Notes: generated by a model from the letters alone, not told the origin. A DNA stretch of 64,000 nt from Vibrio pomeroyi (GCF_024347595.1 NZ_AP025507.1:1116001-1180000), one strand, 5' to 3'. Counted from the stretch's first letter, positions 27,520 to 37,522 are shown. Made by a program: numbers and translations.

Positions 27520-29454
27520 ATGAAACTTACTACTCTAACGAATAAGTCGCTCGTAAATCTGCAAACTACGTTTAGCAGTCGAGAAGAAGCGATTTACGCA
27601 CTTGCTGACCAACTGGATCAGCAAGGCAAACTGCACAACAAGCAAGAGTATCTTGATGCAGTATTTGCTCGTGAAGAGCAAGGCCCGACAGCGCTTGGTG
27701 AAGGCCTAGCAGTACCGCACGGCAAGACTGACGCGGTTAAAGAAGCTGGCTTCGCTGTGGCAACACTTAAAGAAGACATGAAATGGAAAGGCCTAGATGA
27801 AGACGAAGATGTGAATCTTATCTTCTTAATTGCTATTCCAAATGCAGAAGCGGGTTCTACCCACATGCACCTGCTGACCGAACTGACAACTACATTGGTT
27901 GATGACGATGTTCGTGAAGCAGTATTAAAAGCGACAACCGCTGATGAAATCTTCGCACTTCTTGATGGCGATAATCAGCAAGAAGAAAAACAAGACAATT
28001 TAGATACAAATGCGCCGACAATTGTATGTGTTACTGCTTGCCCAGCAGGCATTGCTCACACCTATATGGCGGCTGAGTACCTAGAAAAAGCGGGCAAAAA
28101 GCTTGGCTACAAGGTTCATGTTGAAAAGCAGGGCGCAAACGGTATTGAAGATCGCTTAACGGCTGAACAACTGAATAATGCTGTAGCATGTGTTTTTGCT
28201 GCTGAAGTAGCGATTAAAGAAGTGGAGCGTTTTAACGGAATCCCTCGTGTTGAAACGCCAGTTGCAGAACCGATTAAACACGGTGAACGCATTCTCAATG
28301 AAGCGATAGAAGAGTCGAAAAAAGGTAACGGTGCAGAACGCACAGTGGCTACTGATGACAAGCCTAAGAAATTGCCACTGAAAACTGAGCTTAAACAAGC
28401 GCTGCTTTCTGGTATTTCTTACGCAGTTCCTCTTATCGTTGCTGGTGGTACTGTTCTTGCGGTTGCTGTTCTTATCGCGCAAATTTTTGACCTGCAAGAG
28501 CTTTACGCAACAAAAGATTCTTGGTTGTGGATGTATCGTAAATTAGGTGGCGGCCTACTGGGTACATTGATGGTGCCAGTATTGGCGGCTTACACAGCTT
28601 ACTCATTAGCCGACAAGCCGGCACTTGGTCCTGGTTTTGCCGCGGGTATCGCAGCAAACATCATCGGTTCTGGCTTCCTAGGCGGTGTTGTTGGTGGTTT
28701 GATTGCTGGTTACGTAATGCGTTGGGTAAAAGAGCATGTTCGCTTGGGTCCTGCGTTTAACGGTTTCCTTACTTTCTACCTTTACCCTGTGATTGGTACT
28801 TTGGTGGCAGGTAGCTTGATGCTGTTTGTTATCGGTAAACCTGTAGCGTTCCTAAACCAAGGGTTAACGGACTGGTTGAACGGTATGTCAGGCACTAACG
28901 CATTGTTATTGGGTGCGATTCTAGGTCTGTTTGTATCATTCGACTTAGGTGGTCCGGTAAACAAAGCTGCTTACGCATTCTGCTTAGGTGCAATGGCGAA
29001 CGGTGTTTATGGTCCTTACGCAATCTTTGGCTCAGTAAAAATGGTATCGGCGTTCACGGTAACGGCTTCAACCATGATTGCTCCACGCCTATTTAAAGAC
29101 TTTGAGATTGAAACCGGTAAATCTACATGGCTACTTGGCCTAGCGGGTATTACCGAAGGTGCAATCCCAATGGCGATTGAAGATCCAATCCGTGTAATCG
29201 GCTCATTCTTACTAGGCTCTGTGGTTACAGGGGCAATGGTGGGTGCGGCAGGTATTGGTCTATCAACTCCGGGCGCAGGTATCTTCTCTATCTTCTTGTT
29301 ACACGATTCTGGTTTGGGCGCATTCTCTGCTGCTGCAATCTGGTTCGGTGCTGCCATTGTCGGCACAGTGATTTCAACCATTACTCTTCTAATGTGGCGT
29401 GGTCACGCTGTAAAAAAGGGTAAGTTTGAAGCAAGTACTGCAACACAGAACTAA
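27520..29454 (+). CDS. mngA: Mannosylglycerate-specific PTS enzyme IIABC (fructose family)
   Basis: A 644-residue three-domain PTS transporter. The IIA domain (1-145) has the phospho-His in VPHGKTD (His67). The IIB domain (~165-265) has phospho-Cys174 in VTACPAGIAHTYMAAE. The membrane IIC domain (~290-640) has many spans, including GLFVSFDLGGPVNKAAYAFC and GITEGAIPMAIEDP. It would import 2-O-alpha-mannosylglycerate and phosphorylate the mannose 6-position. The assignment from general fructose-type IIABC to MngA rests on mngR divergent and mngB downstream. The ATG follows AAAGGTT, a rather close ribosome site. Confidence 0.9.
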   Translation: MKLTTLTNKSLVNLQTTFSSREEAIYALADQLDQQGKLHNKQEYLDAVFAREEQGPTALGEGLAVPHGKTDAVKEAGFAVATLKEDMKWKGLDEDEDVNLIFLIAIPNAEAGSTHMHLLTELTTTLVDDDVREAVLKATTADEIFALLDGDNQQEEKQDNLDTNAPTIVCVTACPAGIAHTYMAAEYLEKAGKKLGYKVHVEKQGANGIEDRLTAEQLNNAVACVFAAEVAIKEVERFNGIPRVETPVAEPIKHGERILNEAIEESKKGNGAERTVATDDKPKKLPLKTELKQALLSGISYAVPLIVAGGTVLAVAVLIAQIFDLQELYATKDSWLWMYRKLGGGLLGTLMVPVLAAYTAYSLADKPALGPGFAAGIAANIIGSGFLGGVVGGLIAGYVMRWVKEHVRLGPAFNGFLTFYLYPVIGTLVAGSLMLFVIGKPVAFLNQGLTDWLNGMSGTNALLLGAILGLFVSFDLGGPVNKAAYAFCLGAMANGVYGPYAIFGSVKMVSAFTVTASTMIAPRLFKDFEIETGKSTWLLGLAGITEGAIPMAIEDPIRVIGSFLLGSVVTGAMVGAAGIGLSTPGAGIFSIFLLHDSGLGAFSAAAIWFGAAIVGTVISTITLLMWRGHAVKKGKFEASTATQN

Positions 29455-29686
29455 CTAAATTTTGAGCTCACTTATAGCTCGTAATTAAAAACACCTTATA
29501 AAAAATAACGAACAATTTGGCTGTCCTAAATATCTGTGCTCCTAACGGTTTTATTCACACAGATTCTGGGCGTGGTTTTCTGCACCCTAAATTTAGTGTC
29601 AGCCAATTTTAACTCCTTGAAAAACTTTAATTTAGTCGTATTTGAGTTCGAATTTAAGATTTACTCGAAGCGACACATTTAGGTAA

Positions 29687-32332
29687 ATGATTATGACTAC
29701 ATCACGCGTACATATTACTCCACACATGCACTGGGATCGTGAATGGTATTTCACAACAGAAGAGTCTCGTATTCTTCTAGTGAACAACATGGAAGAAATC
29801 ATGAACCGTCTGGAGAGCGATCCAGAATACAAATACTACGTTCTAGATGGTCAAACAGCCGTTCTAGAAGATTACTTCGCAATCAAACCAGAGAACACAG
29901 AACGCGTAAAAGCATTGGTTGAAGCGGGCAAGCTAATTATTGGCCCTTGGTATTCTCAAACCGACACAATGCAAGTTTCTGGTGAGTCGATTGTACGTAA
30001 CATGATGTATGGCATTCGCGACTGTATGAAATTTGGCGATGCAATGAAGATCGGTTACCTACCAGATTCATTCAGCATGAGCTCTCAGCTGCCGATGATC
30101 TACAACGGCTTCGATATCACGCGTGCAATGTTCTGGCGTGGTTGTTCAGAGCGTCACGGCACCAACAAAACAGAATTCTTATGGCAGTCTAATGATGGCA
30201 GTGAAGTAACGGCACAAGTGCTTCCACTGGGTTACGCGATTGGTAAGTACCTTCCGCAAGATGAAGAAGGCCTGCGTGCTCGTCTAGATAAGTACTTCCC
30301 GGTGCTAGAGAAACCATCGGTAACCAAAGACATCCTATTGCCGAACGGTCATGACCAAATGCCAATTCAAAAAGACATCTTTGAAGTAATGGACAAGCTT
30401 CGCGAAATCTACCCAGATCGTGAATTCTCAATGAGCCGTTACGAAGAAGTGTTCGAGAAAGTAGAAGCGGCGCGCGACCAACTCGACACAATCAAAGGCG
30501 AGTTCAACGACGGTAAATACATGCGTGTTCACCGTACGATCTCTTCTACGCGTATGGACATCAAACTGATCCACGCAGAAATCGAAAACAAGATTGTAAA
30601 TATCTTAGAACCGCTAGCGTCTATCGCTTGGACATTAGGCTTTGAATACCACCACGGTTTGATCGAGAAAATGTGGAAAGAGAGCATGAAGAACCACGCT
30701 CACGATTCGATTGGTTGCTGTTGTTCAGACAAGGTACACGCTGAAATCTTAAACCGTTACATCCTTGCTGACGACATGGCGACCAACCTGATTCACTTCT
30801 ACAAGCGTAAGATTGTTGACCACATGCCAGATCGCGAAGGTTGCGACAAACTGGCGATGTTCAACCTTTCTCCATACGAGCGTGAAGAAGTGGTTAACAC
30901 TACTATCACTATCCGTGCTCAAGAGTTCTCTATCTTTGATGAAAACGAAAACCCAGTAGAGTACTTCATCCAAGACAAGCGCCAAATTGACCCGGGTAAA
31001 GTAGACCGTCAAATCGTTCACTACGGTAACTACGACCCGTTTATGGAGTTTGATATTCAAATCAAACGCACTGTGCCAGCGATGGGCTTCACCACGTTAC
31101 ACATCCAAGGTAACGAGAAGGGTGCAGTAAAAGTTGCAGAACAAAAAGACTACTTACTAGAGAACGAGTACTACCGAATCAATGTAAACGACAACGGTAC
31201 TCTGACTATTTTCGATAAAGAGACAGAGCAAGTATTCGACCAAGTACTTCGTTTAGAAGACGGTTCTGATGACGGTGATGAGTACGATTACTCACCATCT
31301 CGTCAAGAGTGGCTGTTGTACTCAGATGAATTCCCGGTAGAAACATCGATTGACCACCAAGGCTTCCAATCGGTAGCGAACATCGCTTTCCGTATGAACG
31401 TGCCTGCAAACCTTGCAGAGCGTGAAGAACGCACGGGTCAAAACGGTTTTGTAGAAGCGCAATGCCAAGTGGTATTGAAACAAGGCTCTCGCCGTATCGA
31501 AGTTCGCATGGAACTAGACAACCAAGCCGACGACCACCGTGTACGTGTGCTAGTACCAACGCCATTCGTTTCTGAAACTGTCGTTGCAGATAACCAGTTC
31601 GGTTGTATTACTCGCCCGACCAACGACCCTGCAATGGCGGTTTGGGAAGAAGAGAAGTGGAAAGAAGCACCAGTTCCGGTTTACCAGTTAATGAACTTTG
31701 CAGCGTTAGAAAACGGCAAAGCGGGTATGGCGATTATGTCGAATGGCCTGCGTGAATTTGAAGTGATTGCATCTCAAGGTGACGAAAACCGAGATACCTT
31801 CGCACTGACACTATACCGTGGTATTGGCGTGTTGGGTAAAGAAGAGCTATTGCTTCGTCCGGGTCGTCCTTCTGGTATCAAGATCCCGACCCCAGATTCA
31901 CAAGTGCGCGGCAAGTTGGTTTGTGAATTCACACTGTGTGGCTTCTCTGGCAACCACATTGACGCGAACATCATGGCGCAAGCACGTGACAATGTCACTC
32001 AAATCGAATGCTACAACAAGATCCCTTACAACGCGATGAAGCTGAATGTGGGCGAGCAAAACCTACCGATGAGCTTCAGCTTGCTATCGAAGCAACAAGC
32101 AGGTGCGGTGCTAAGCGTTCTTAAGAAAGCTGAAGACGAAGACGCACTGATCATGCGTGTCTACAACCCAGCAGAATCGGGTTCAGTATCGGATTCAATC
32201 TCTTTCACTCAAGCGGTTTCAAGCTGGAAAGAAACAAGCATGGACGAACGCGTTCGTGAAGGTGATGTAGTAACTGAAACTTTCGGCCAGCTGGCTTCTT
32301 GCCAGGCAAAAACATTCCAAATCAAATTCTAA
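29687..32332 (+). CDS. mngB: Alpha-mannosidase acting on phospho-mannosylglycerate (GH38)
   Basis: An 881-residue cytoplasmic glycoside hydrolase family 38 enzyme. It is nearly identical in layout to E. coli Mng[21 protein letters not shown] at the start, [36 protein letters not shown] and CYNKIP near the end. The probable nucleophile is Asp127 in GYLPDSF (counting from 29687). The metal-binding His and Asp fit HMHWD. MngB splits 6-phospho-mannosylglycerate to mannose-6-phosphate and glycerate. Two ATGs, 29687 and 29693, are possible; spacing from TTTAGG slightly favours the second. Confidence 0.95.
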   Translation: MIMTTSRVHITPHMHWDREWYFTTEESRILLVNNMEEIMNRLESDPEYKYYVLDGQTAVLEDYFAIKPENTERVKALVEAGKLIIGPWYSQTDTMQVSGESIVRNMMYGIRDCMKFGDAMKIGYLPDSFSMSSQLPMIYNGFDITRAMFWRGCSERHGTNKTEFLWQSNDGSEVTAQVLPLGYAIGKYLPQDEEGLRARLDKYFPVLEKPSVTKDILLPNGHDQMPIQKDIFEVMDKLREIYPDREFSMSRYEEVFEKVEAARDQLDTIKGEFNDGKYMRVHRTISSTRMDIKLIHAEIENKIVNILEPLASIAWTLGFEYHHGLIEKMWKESMKNHAHDSIGCCCSDKVHAEILNRYILADDMATNLIHFYKRKIVDHMPDREGCDKLAMFNLSPYEREEVVNTTITIRAQEFSIFDENENPVEYFIQDKRQIDPGKVDRQIVHYGNYDPFMEFDIQIKRTVPAMGFTTLHIQGNEKGAVKVAEQKDYLLENEYYRINVNDNGTLTIFDKETEQVFDQVLRLEDGSDDGDEYDYSPSRQEWLLYSDEFPVETSIDHQGFQSVANIAFRMNVPANLAEREERTGQNGFVEAQCQVVLKQGSRRIEVRMELDNQADDHRVRVLVPTPFVSETVVADNQFGCITRPTNDPAMAVWEEEKWKEAPVPVYQLMNFAALENGKAGMAIMSNGLREFEVIASQGDENRDTFALTLYRGIGVLGKEELLLRPGRPSGIKIPTPDSQVRGKLVCEFTLCGFSGNHIDANIMAQARDNVTQIECYNKIPYNAMKLNVGEQNLPMSFSLLSKQQAGAVLSVLKKAEDEDALIMRVYNPAESGSVSDSISFTQAVSSWKETSMDERVREGDVVTETFGQLASCQAKTFQIKF

Positions 32333-32341
32333 TTTCGATAA

Positions 32342-32363
32342 CCCGCTCACCTTGGTGGGCGGG
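32342..32363 (+). promoter_or_regulatory. GC-rich hairpin between mngB and the glycerate kinase gene
   Basis: CCCGCTCACC (32342-32351) pairs with GGTGGGCGGG (32354-32363), one wobble pair. There is no T-run and translation resumes 14 bases later, so it is probably a 3'-stabilising or processing hairpin within the operon. Confidence 0.55.
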
Positions 32364-32377
32364 AATGGTGAACGACA

Positions 32378-33544
32378 ATGAAAATTGTAATTGCCCCTGA
32401 TTCATTTAAAGAATCACTCGACGCTCATCAAGTTGCGTCTTGCATTGAGCGTGGATTTGCCGATGTTTTCCCTTACGCAGAGTTCGTAAAACTGCCTCTC
32501 GCTGATGGTGGTGAAGGTACCGTAGACGTGTTGCTAACCGCGCTTAATGGTAAGAAACAGCTGCTACAAACAACAGACGCACTAGGTCGAGAATGTACGG
32601 CTTATTGGGCTTCGTTAGAACAGACAGTTGATGGCGCTAACGTAAAAACTGCCTTGGTGGAATTTGCTCAAGCATCGGGTTTAGACCGACTAACCGTAGA
32701 AGAAAGAGCACCGTTAATCGCATCTTCGTTTGGTACAGGGTTATTGATTAAAGATGCATTAGATCAAGGTGTTGCACAAGTCATTATTGGTTTGGGCGGC
32801 AGCGCAACCAATGATGCAGGCGCAGGCATTTTACAAGCGCTGGGAGGCAAGTTATTAGACAAGCAAGGCAACGAGTTATCTGGTGGCGGCGCCGAGTTAA
32901 GTCAGCTAGCAAGCATCGATCTTGATGGACTGCACCCTAGATGCAAAGAAGTGACGTTCGTGGTCGCATGTGATGTGAATAATCCATTATGTGGCGAAAG
33001 CGGAGCAAGTGCCGTGTTTGGCCCGCAAAAAGGCGCATCACAAATTCACGTTCAACAGCTTGATGCTGCCATTGGGCACTTTGCGGATATTGCTCAGGCG
33101 CAGACAGGTGTTAATCATCGTGACAGCACGGGCTTTGGTGCTGCTGGTGGAACGCCGTTAGGGCTAAGCCTAGCGTTCAATATCCATATTAAAGCGGGTA
33201 TAGAGATGGTACTGGATGCGTTGGATGCGGATAAGGTGCTTGAAGGCGCTTCATTGGTCGTGACGGGTGAAGGGCAGATGGATAACCAAACCCTGCAAGG
33301 TAAGACTCCGTTTGGTATCGCTCAGCGTGCTCAAAAACTGAATATTCCGACCATTGGTATCGCTGGTTCTTTGGGTGAAGACGTTGAAAAGCTTTACGGT
33401 TCAATGTCTAGCCTGTTTGGAACCGTGCGTTCACCTCAGTCCTTAGACCAAGTTTTATCAGAAGCGAATCAAAACCTGACTCGTAGTGCCCGTAATATCG
33501 CCGCAACGCTCAAGCTTGGCGGCCAGATTTTTAATGAGAAGTAA
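32378..33544 (+). CDS. Glycerate kinase (GlxK/GarK type)
   Basis: A 388-residue type-1 glycerate kinase. It starts with the family signature MKIVIAPDSFKESLDAHQVA and contains LPLADGGEGTVD, GLGGSATNDAGAG and TGEGQMDNQT. It phosphorylates D-glycerate to a phosphoglycerate (2-phosphoglycerate in the known type). It sits between mngB and manA with gaps of 45 and 2 bp. It is therefore inferred to consume the glycerate released by MngB. The E. coli mng operon, as I know it, lacks a kinase here. Confidence 0.92.
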   Translation: MKIVIAPDSFKESLDAHQVASCIERGFADVFPYAEFVKLPLADGGEGTVDVLLTALNGKKQLLQTTDALGRECTAYWASLEQTVDGANVKTALVEFAQASGLDRLTVEERAPLIASSFGTGLLIKDALDQGVAQVIIGLGGSATNDAGAGILQALGGKLLDKQGNELSGGGAELSQLASIDLDGLHPRCKEVTFVVACDVNNPLCGESGASAVFGPQKGASQIHVQQLDAAIGHFADIAQAQTGVNHRDSTGFGAAGGTPLGLSLAFNIHIKAGIEMVLDALDADKVLEGASLVVTGEGQMDNQTLQGKTPFGIAQRAQKLNIPTIGIAGSLGEDVEKLYGSMSSLFGTVRSPQSLDQVLSEANQNLTRSARNIAATLKLGGQIFNEK

Positions 33545-33546
33545 TT

Positions 33547-34734
33547 ATGTCTCTATTTAAACTCGACAACGTTATTCAAAACTACGCATGGGGAAGCAAA
33601 GACTCCATCAACCAACTGTTTGGTATTGTGAACCCAAACCAAGAACCGCAAGCAGAAATTTGGATGGGTGCTCATCCTAATGGTTGCTCAAAAGTAGGTG
33701 ATACCGGTGAGTCGCTTTCTCACATGATCGATGAAAACAAAATCGATGTCTTAGGCGGGTACACGGCGGCACGTTTCGGTGAATTACCTTTTCTATTTAA
33801 GGTGTTGGCCGCTGAAACGCCATTATCGATTCAGGTTCATCCGAATAAGCGAAAATCAGAGTTAGGTTTTGAGCGAGAGAATGCACTTGGCATCCCTTTG
33901 AATGCGTCTAATCGTAACTACAAAGATCCAAATCATAAACCTGAGTTGGTTTATGCGTTGACCTTTTACAAAGCGATGAATGGCTTTCGTCCAATCGACG
34001 ATATCATTGCCCTGTTCGAAGAAGCGGATATTCCTTCGCTAGCGATTGAGCTTAATGTCCTAAAAGCCAATGCCGACAGTGATTCTCTGAAGTCTTTCTT
34101 TAGCGCCATTATGTCTCTTGAAGGTGACCGCAAAGCGTCTGCGCTTAATGAGCTTTATGCTGCACATGCGCGACCAGCCAAAACGGTCATGGGGCGTGAA
34201 GCTCTTCAATACAGCATTGAGTTCAAGCAGCATTATCCAGGTGATATTGGCTTATTTGCGCCATTAATGCTTAACACGGTTGAACTGGCGCCCGGTGAAG
34301 CGATGTTCCTGTTCGCAGAAACCCCACATGCTTATGTTCAAGGTACGGGTTTAGAGATTATGGCAAACTCAGACAATGTGCTGCGTGCCGGTCTCACTCC
34401 CAAATATATCGATGTTCCTGAGCTTATCGACAACACAATCTTTGAGCCGATTAAGCCAGAAGATATCTGCCTTAAGCCTGTATTGAAAGAGGGCAAGATG
34501 AGCTATCCGATTCCAGTGGATGACTTTGGCTTTGATATCTTGTCTGCGACTGATGAGAGTAAGTCGCAGTATCTACGTAGCGCGGAGATCTTGTTCTGTG
34601 TGGAAGGAGAGGCGACCATCACTTCAGAAGGACGGTCAGTTTCACTTAAGCCCGGAGAATCGGTCTTTGTAAGTAGTAATTCAAGTGTTTACCAATATCA
34701 AGGGAATGGCATTTTGGCTCGTGCTTTTAACTAG
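33547..34734 (+). CDS. manA: Mannose-6-phosphate isomerase, class I
   Basis: A 395-residue zinc isomerase converting mannose-6-phosphate to fructose-6-phosphate. Family motifs are QNYAWGSKDSI at the start, SIQVHPNK with zinc ligands, NHKPELVYAL and ETPHAYVQGTGLEIMANSDNVLRAGLTPK. It begins 2 bp after the glycerate kinase stop and ends the mng operon, closing the route for the mannose half of mannosylglycerate. It may be a second, pathway-dedicated copy, since vibrios usually have manA elsewhere as well. Confidence 0.94.
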   Translation: MSLFKLDNVIQNYAWGSKDSINQLFGIVNPNQEPQAEIWMGAHPNGCSKVGDTGESLSHMIDENKIDVLGGYTAARFGELPFLFKVLAAETPLSIQVHPNKRKSELGFERENALGIPLNASNRNYKDPNHKPELVYALTFYKAMNGFRPIDDIIALFEEADIPSLAIELNVLKANADSDSLKSFFSAIMSLEGDRKASALNELYAAHARPAKTVMGREALQYSIEFKQHYPGDIGLFAPLMLNTVELAPGEAMFLFAETPHAYVQGTGLEIMANSDNVLRAGLTPKYIDVPELIDNTIFEPIKPEDICLKPVLKEGKMSYPIPVDDFGFDILSATDESKSQYLRSAEILFCVEGEATITSEGRSVSLKPGESVFVSSNSSVYQYQGNGILARAFN

Positions 34735-34769
34735 TGCCCCCGTGCTAGCGATCAGCAAAAGAAATGTCA

Positions 34770-34793
34770 GAGTGCCACTGTAAAGTGGTACTC
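34770..34793 (+). terminator. Hairpin after manA
   Basis: GAGTGCCACT (34770-34779) pairs with AGTGGTACTC (34784-34793) around GTAA, one wobble pair. There is no T-run, so it is likely a 3'-end hairpin ahead of the true terminator at 34851. Confidence 0.5.
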
Positions 34794-34850
34794 AATATTG
34801 GATTGATGGTTGTTACCTATCTGTCTTTTACAGTCATGATTATTGACCAT

Positions 34851-34876
34851 ACCCGCTACTCTGGCGGGTTTTTTCA
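34851..34876 (+). terminator. Rho-independent terminator of the mng operon
   Basis: ACCCGC (34851-34856) pairs with GCGGGT (34864-34869) and is followed by six T residues. Confidence 0.8.
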
Positions 34877-34914
34877 TTATTAGAATGAGCAGATATAAGC
34901 CGGTAGAAAAGGCA

Positions 34915-34942
34915 AACCCTGCAATCAGAGCAGGGCTTTTAT
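34915..34942 (-). terminator. Leftward terminator after the small monooxygenase gene
   Basis: CCCTGC and GCAGGG (within 34915-34937) form a stem around ATCAGA. On the minus strand it is followed by TTTGCCTTTT. It lies 22 bp past the stop of the monooxygenase gene. Confidence 0.65.
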
Positions 34943-34964
34943 TGAATCAGTATTGAGTGACTGG

Positions 34965-35255
34965 CTAAGCAATGTGCGTCATTTTGTTAAGCATAAAGGT
35001 TTCAATACAACCTTCAGTCGCAGCCATGTAGTCAGCGATGTGTTGGCTCGCTAAGTGTTTCTCTAGATGAGCTTCAGACTCCCAGTTCTCATGAAAAACA
35101 AAGTGAGCAGGGTTACTGTTATCTTGGTGCAAATCGTAGTTAATACAGCCGTCTTCAACACGGGTTTTATCGATCAATTTAATCATCTCTGATTTAACTA
35201 GCTCAGTTTTGTCTTCTTTAGAGACGATCGTTGCTATAATAGTTAGCTTGCTCAT
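34965..35255 (-). CDS. ABM-domain protein (putative quinol monooxygenase / antibiotic biosynthesis monooxygenase family)
   Basis: A 96-residue ferredoxin-fold protein beginning MSKLTIIATIVSKEDK and containing the family pattern EDGCINYDLHQDNSNPAHFVFHENWESE...HLASQHI. Related small proteins (YgiN type) act on quinols or are of unknown function. The start at 35255 is chosen because GAGGAA lies 7 bases upstream; a longer frame from 35360 adds an unrelated hydrophobic stretch. It is a single gene with its own terminator. Confidence 0.85.
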   Translation of the reverse strand: MSKLTIIATIVSKEDKTELVKSEMIKLIDKTRVEDGCINYDLHQDNSNPAHFVFHENWESEAHLEKHLASQHIADYMAATEGCIETFMLNKMTHIA

Positions 35256-35409
35256 TTTCAATTCCTCGGCTTTCAACTCGATAAGTTCAAGTAATATAAG
35301 TATAAATTTTGATTGAAGAAAGAGTTCTGAAATCCAATAACTATGGTTATTGGCATCCACAATTCAAAATTGAGAGCATAGATCTAGAGCCGAGTAGGTT
35401 ATGCTAATA

Positions 35410-35440
35410 AAAAACCCTCATAGCAATATGAGGGCTTTCG
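35410..35440 (-). terminator. Leftward terminator after the desaturase gene
   Basis: CCCTCATA (35415-35422) pairs with TATGAGGG (35427-35434). On the minus strand the stem is followed by TTTTTTATT. Confidence 0.85.
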
Positions 35441-35491
35441 AATAATAAGCAAACAGCTTTGTTATTGGTGTGTTAAGCGTATTGTTTTAGC

Positions 35492-36634
35492 TTAAGCATA
35501 TTGCTCAACCGTCATCGCCCAATTTTTTTTCTGCTGTTCGAAGTTCATTTTGATTTGCTGATAACGAACTTTAAGTACAGAGTGTTCGTATTTTTTCACC
35601 ACGTCTTCACGCTTGCTTTCAAGTAGCTGCTTTTTGACTTCGTAGTACTCGTTCATGTTTGACACTAGAGCATCGAACTCTTGTTGAAGCTTGTCTGCGA
35701 TTTGTTGCTTGTCGGCACGGTGCATGATCTTTTGCTGTGTGCGCTTAAGCAGCATGGTCGCTTCTGCCTTTTCAATGCGGGCTTGAGGCGTTTTCTTTAG
35801 CTTGCTTGCTAAGCCCATCAATGAAGCACTCTTAATCAACCATTTCGTTGGATCATATTGCCACCAGTAAATGCCATTGCGATAATCATTCTCAAAGATG
35901 TGGTGGAAGTTGTGGTAGCCTTCGCCGAAAGTGAGTACTGCTAGCACACCGTTATCACGCGCTGTGTTTTTGTCAGTAAAAGGTTGGCTACCCCAGATGT
36001 GAGCAAGAGAATTAATGAAGAATGTTGTGTGGTGGTTAAGGACCAAACGAACCGCACCGACGATTAGCAACATGCCAATCACGTCACCGTAAATCACACC
36101 TAATGCGATAGGAACACCGAAGTTCATGATCAACGCTAGAAGAACGTAGTGCTTGTGTTGCCACATTACGATCTTGTCTTTCTTCAGGTCTCGACAGTTT
36201 TCATAGTTTTCATACATTGAGGTGCTGTAGTTACGAATCATCCAACCAATGTGCGAGTACCAAAAGCCGCGTTTTGCAGAGTACGGGTCTTTGTCATTGT
36301 TATCGACATGCTTGTGATGAACACGGTGATCAGACGACCAGTGTAGAGCGCTGTTTTGCAGGGCAAAGGCACCACCTAATGCAAATAGAAATCTTAGGCT
36401 TGAATGCGCTTCAAACGCCTTGTGTGACCATAAACGGTGATACCCCGTCGTGATCGACAGATTACAAAGCGTAAAACAGATCGCTAGCCATACCCAGTGC
36501 TCCATTCCATAGCCAAAAAAGTAGCCATAAACGGGAGCCGCAACAACAGCGAGCAGCATACTAAAAGAAAATACAAAAATATTAAGCCAGATTAACGGCG
36601 GCTTTTTTGTTGATGGTTTGTCAGCACTATTCAT
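35492..36634 (-). CDS. Acyl-CoA/fatty acid desaturase (membrane, three-histidine-box type)
   Basis: A 380-residue integral-membrane di-iron desaturase. The three histidine boxes are HRLWSH, HRVHHKHVD and HNFHH, with four membrane spans between them (IFVFSFSMLLAVVAAPVYGY, WLAICFTLCNLS, and a later pair). It introduces a cis double bond (probably delta-9) into acyl chains. The last ~100 residues form a long charged helix of unknown role. ATG 36634 is preferred: the longer frame to 36775 runs through the promoter-operator region and gives no plausible protein. The upstream tandem dyads suggest control by a fatty-acid regulator. Confidence 0.88.
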   Translation of the reverse strand: MNSADKPSTKKPPLIWLNIFVFSFSMLLAVVAAPVYGYFFGYGMEHWVWLAICFTLCNLSITTGYHRLWSHKAFEAHSSLRFLFALGGAFALQNSALHWSSDHRVHHKHVDNNDKDPYSAKRGFWYSHIGWMIRNYSTSMYENYENCRDLKKDKIVMWQHKHYVLLALIMNFGVPIALGVIYGDVIGMLLIVGAVRLVLNHHTTFFINSLAHIWGSQPFTDKNTARDNGVLAVLTFGEGYHNFHHIFENDYRNGIYWWQYDPTKWLIKSASLMGLASKLKKTPQARIEKAEATMLLKRTQQKIMHRADKQQIADKLQQEFDALVSNMNEYYEVKKQLLESKREDVVKKYEHSVLKVRYQQIKMNFEQQKKNWAMTVEQYA

Positions 36635-36676
36635 TAGCAAATTTCCATTGGGCTTACATCTGTGCGCTAGAATATC

Positions 36677-36720
36677 AGCGTACACGTGTAAGTCAATATT
36701 GAAAGTGTAAACGTGTATTA
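36677..36720 (-). promoter_or_regulatory. Tandem FabR-like operators upstream of the desaturase
   Basis: Two similar elements 27 bp apart: AGCGTACACGTGTAAG from 36677 (with the perfect palindrome TACACGTGTA at 36681-36690) and AGTGTAAACGTGTATT from 36704. They lie 43 and 70 bp upstream of the desaturase ATG. The AGCGTACA...TGT shape resembles, as I remember it, the box bound by FabR in front of unsaturated-fatty-acid genes. The identity of the regulator is inferred. Confidence 0.45.
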
Positions 36721-36800
36721 GTATGTTTTGCTTAAATATTGTATAAAGGTAGTGTGAAATGTAGTAGCAAGTCATAAATGGAAGTACTAAGGGCTAATAA

Positions 36801-37346
36801 ATGGAAATTAAGGTAGCTGAATATAAAGATTATGAGCGGATTGCCCAATTACACGCGGATAGCTGGAAGCTATATTACCGTGGCATTCTTGCTGATGATT
36901 ACCTAGAACATGATGTTTTGGAGGACAGATCTGTTATTTGGCAGACTCGTTTGATAAATCCTCCTTTCAACCAACACGTTTTATTGCTTGAGGAAGGCGG
37001 TTTACTGGTTGGTTTTGTCTGCGCGTTTGGTAATCACAACTTTGAGCGTGGCACGTTCATTGATGCGTTACATGTAGATAATAATTATCGTGGACGAGGC
37101 GTAGGTAAGCGCTTATTGTCTGAACTGTCGAAGTGGTTGCAACAATATTACTCGGATTCTGGGCTCTACCTAGAGGTGATGTCTGAAAACCATCAAGCCA
37201 TTGCATTCTATGAAGCGATTGGTGGTAAAGAAGAACTAGAACAAGTTTGGAACGCACCCTGTGGCAGCCAAGTGAACGAAAAAGTCATCTCTTGGGGCTC
37301 TCCGGTCGAACTTGAACAGAAGACAGCCAGCGCAGCGTATTCTTAA
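36801..37346 (+). CDS. GNAT-family N-acetyltransferase
   Basis: A 181-residue acetyltransferase. It contains the acetyl-CoA loop pattern VDNNYRGRGVGKRLLSELSKW (R-G-R-G-V-G), preceded by the beta-4 strand GTFIDALHV and followed by LYLEVMSENHQAIAFYEAIGG. The substrate is unknown. It is divergent from the desaturase and ends before a strong bidirectional terminator. Confidence 0.88.
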   Translation: MEIKVAEYKDYERIAQLHADSWKLYYRGILADDYLEHDVLEDRSVIWQTRLINPPFNQHVLLLEEGGLLVGFVCAFGNHNFERGTFIDALHVDNNYRGRGVGKRLLSELSKWLQQYYSDSGLYLEVMSENHQAIAFYEAIGGKEELEQVWNAPCGSQVNEKVISWGSPVELEQKTASAAYS

Positions 37347-37440
37347 TAGCTTCTTATTGATTAAGAGTTGGCTGAATATAAGTTTGTTGCTTTGACGTAG
37401 GTTTTTCCTGAAGACACGGTAAAGCTGAAACAAAAAATCA

Positions 37441-37474
37441 AAGCCCCGAGCATTTAATTGCTCGGGGCTTTTTA
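37441..37474. terminator. Bidirectional terminator between the acetyltransferase and diguanylate cyclase genes
   Basis: AAGCCCCGAGCA (37441-37452) pairs with TGCTCGGGGCTT (37459-37470), with T-run to the right and A-run to the left. Confidence 0.9.
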
Positions 37475-37522
37475 ATAGCTGTAATCATTATGAGAGGGAA
37501 TAGTAGAGCTTGATAAAAACGG

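Noticed and set aside
36635..36775. N-terminal extension of the desaturase to 36775
   Set aside because: The added residues look unlike a membrane desaturase and the stretch contains the operator-like dyads; the shorter start fits the family.
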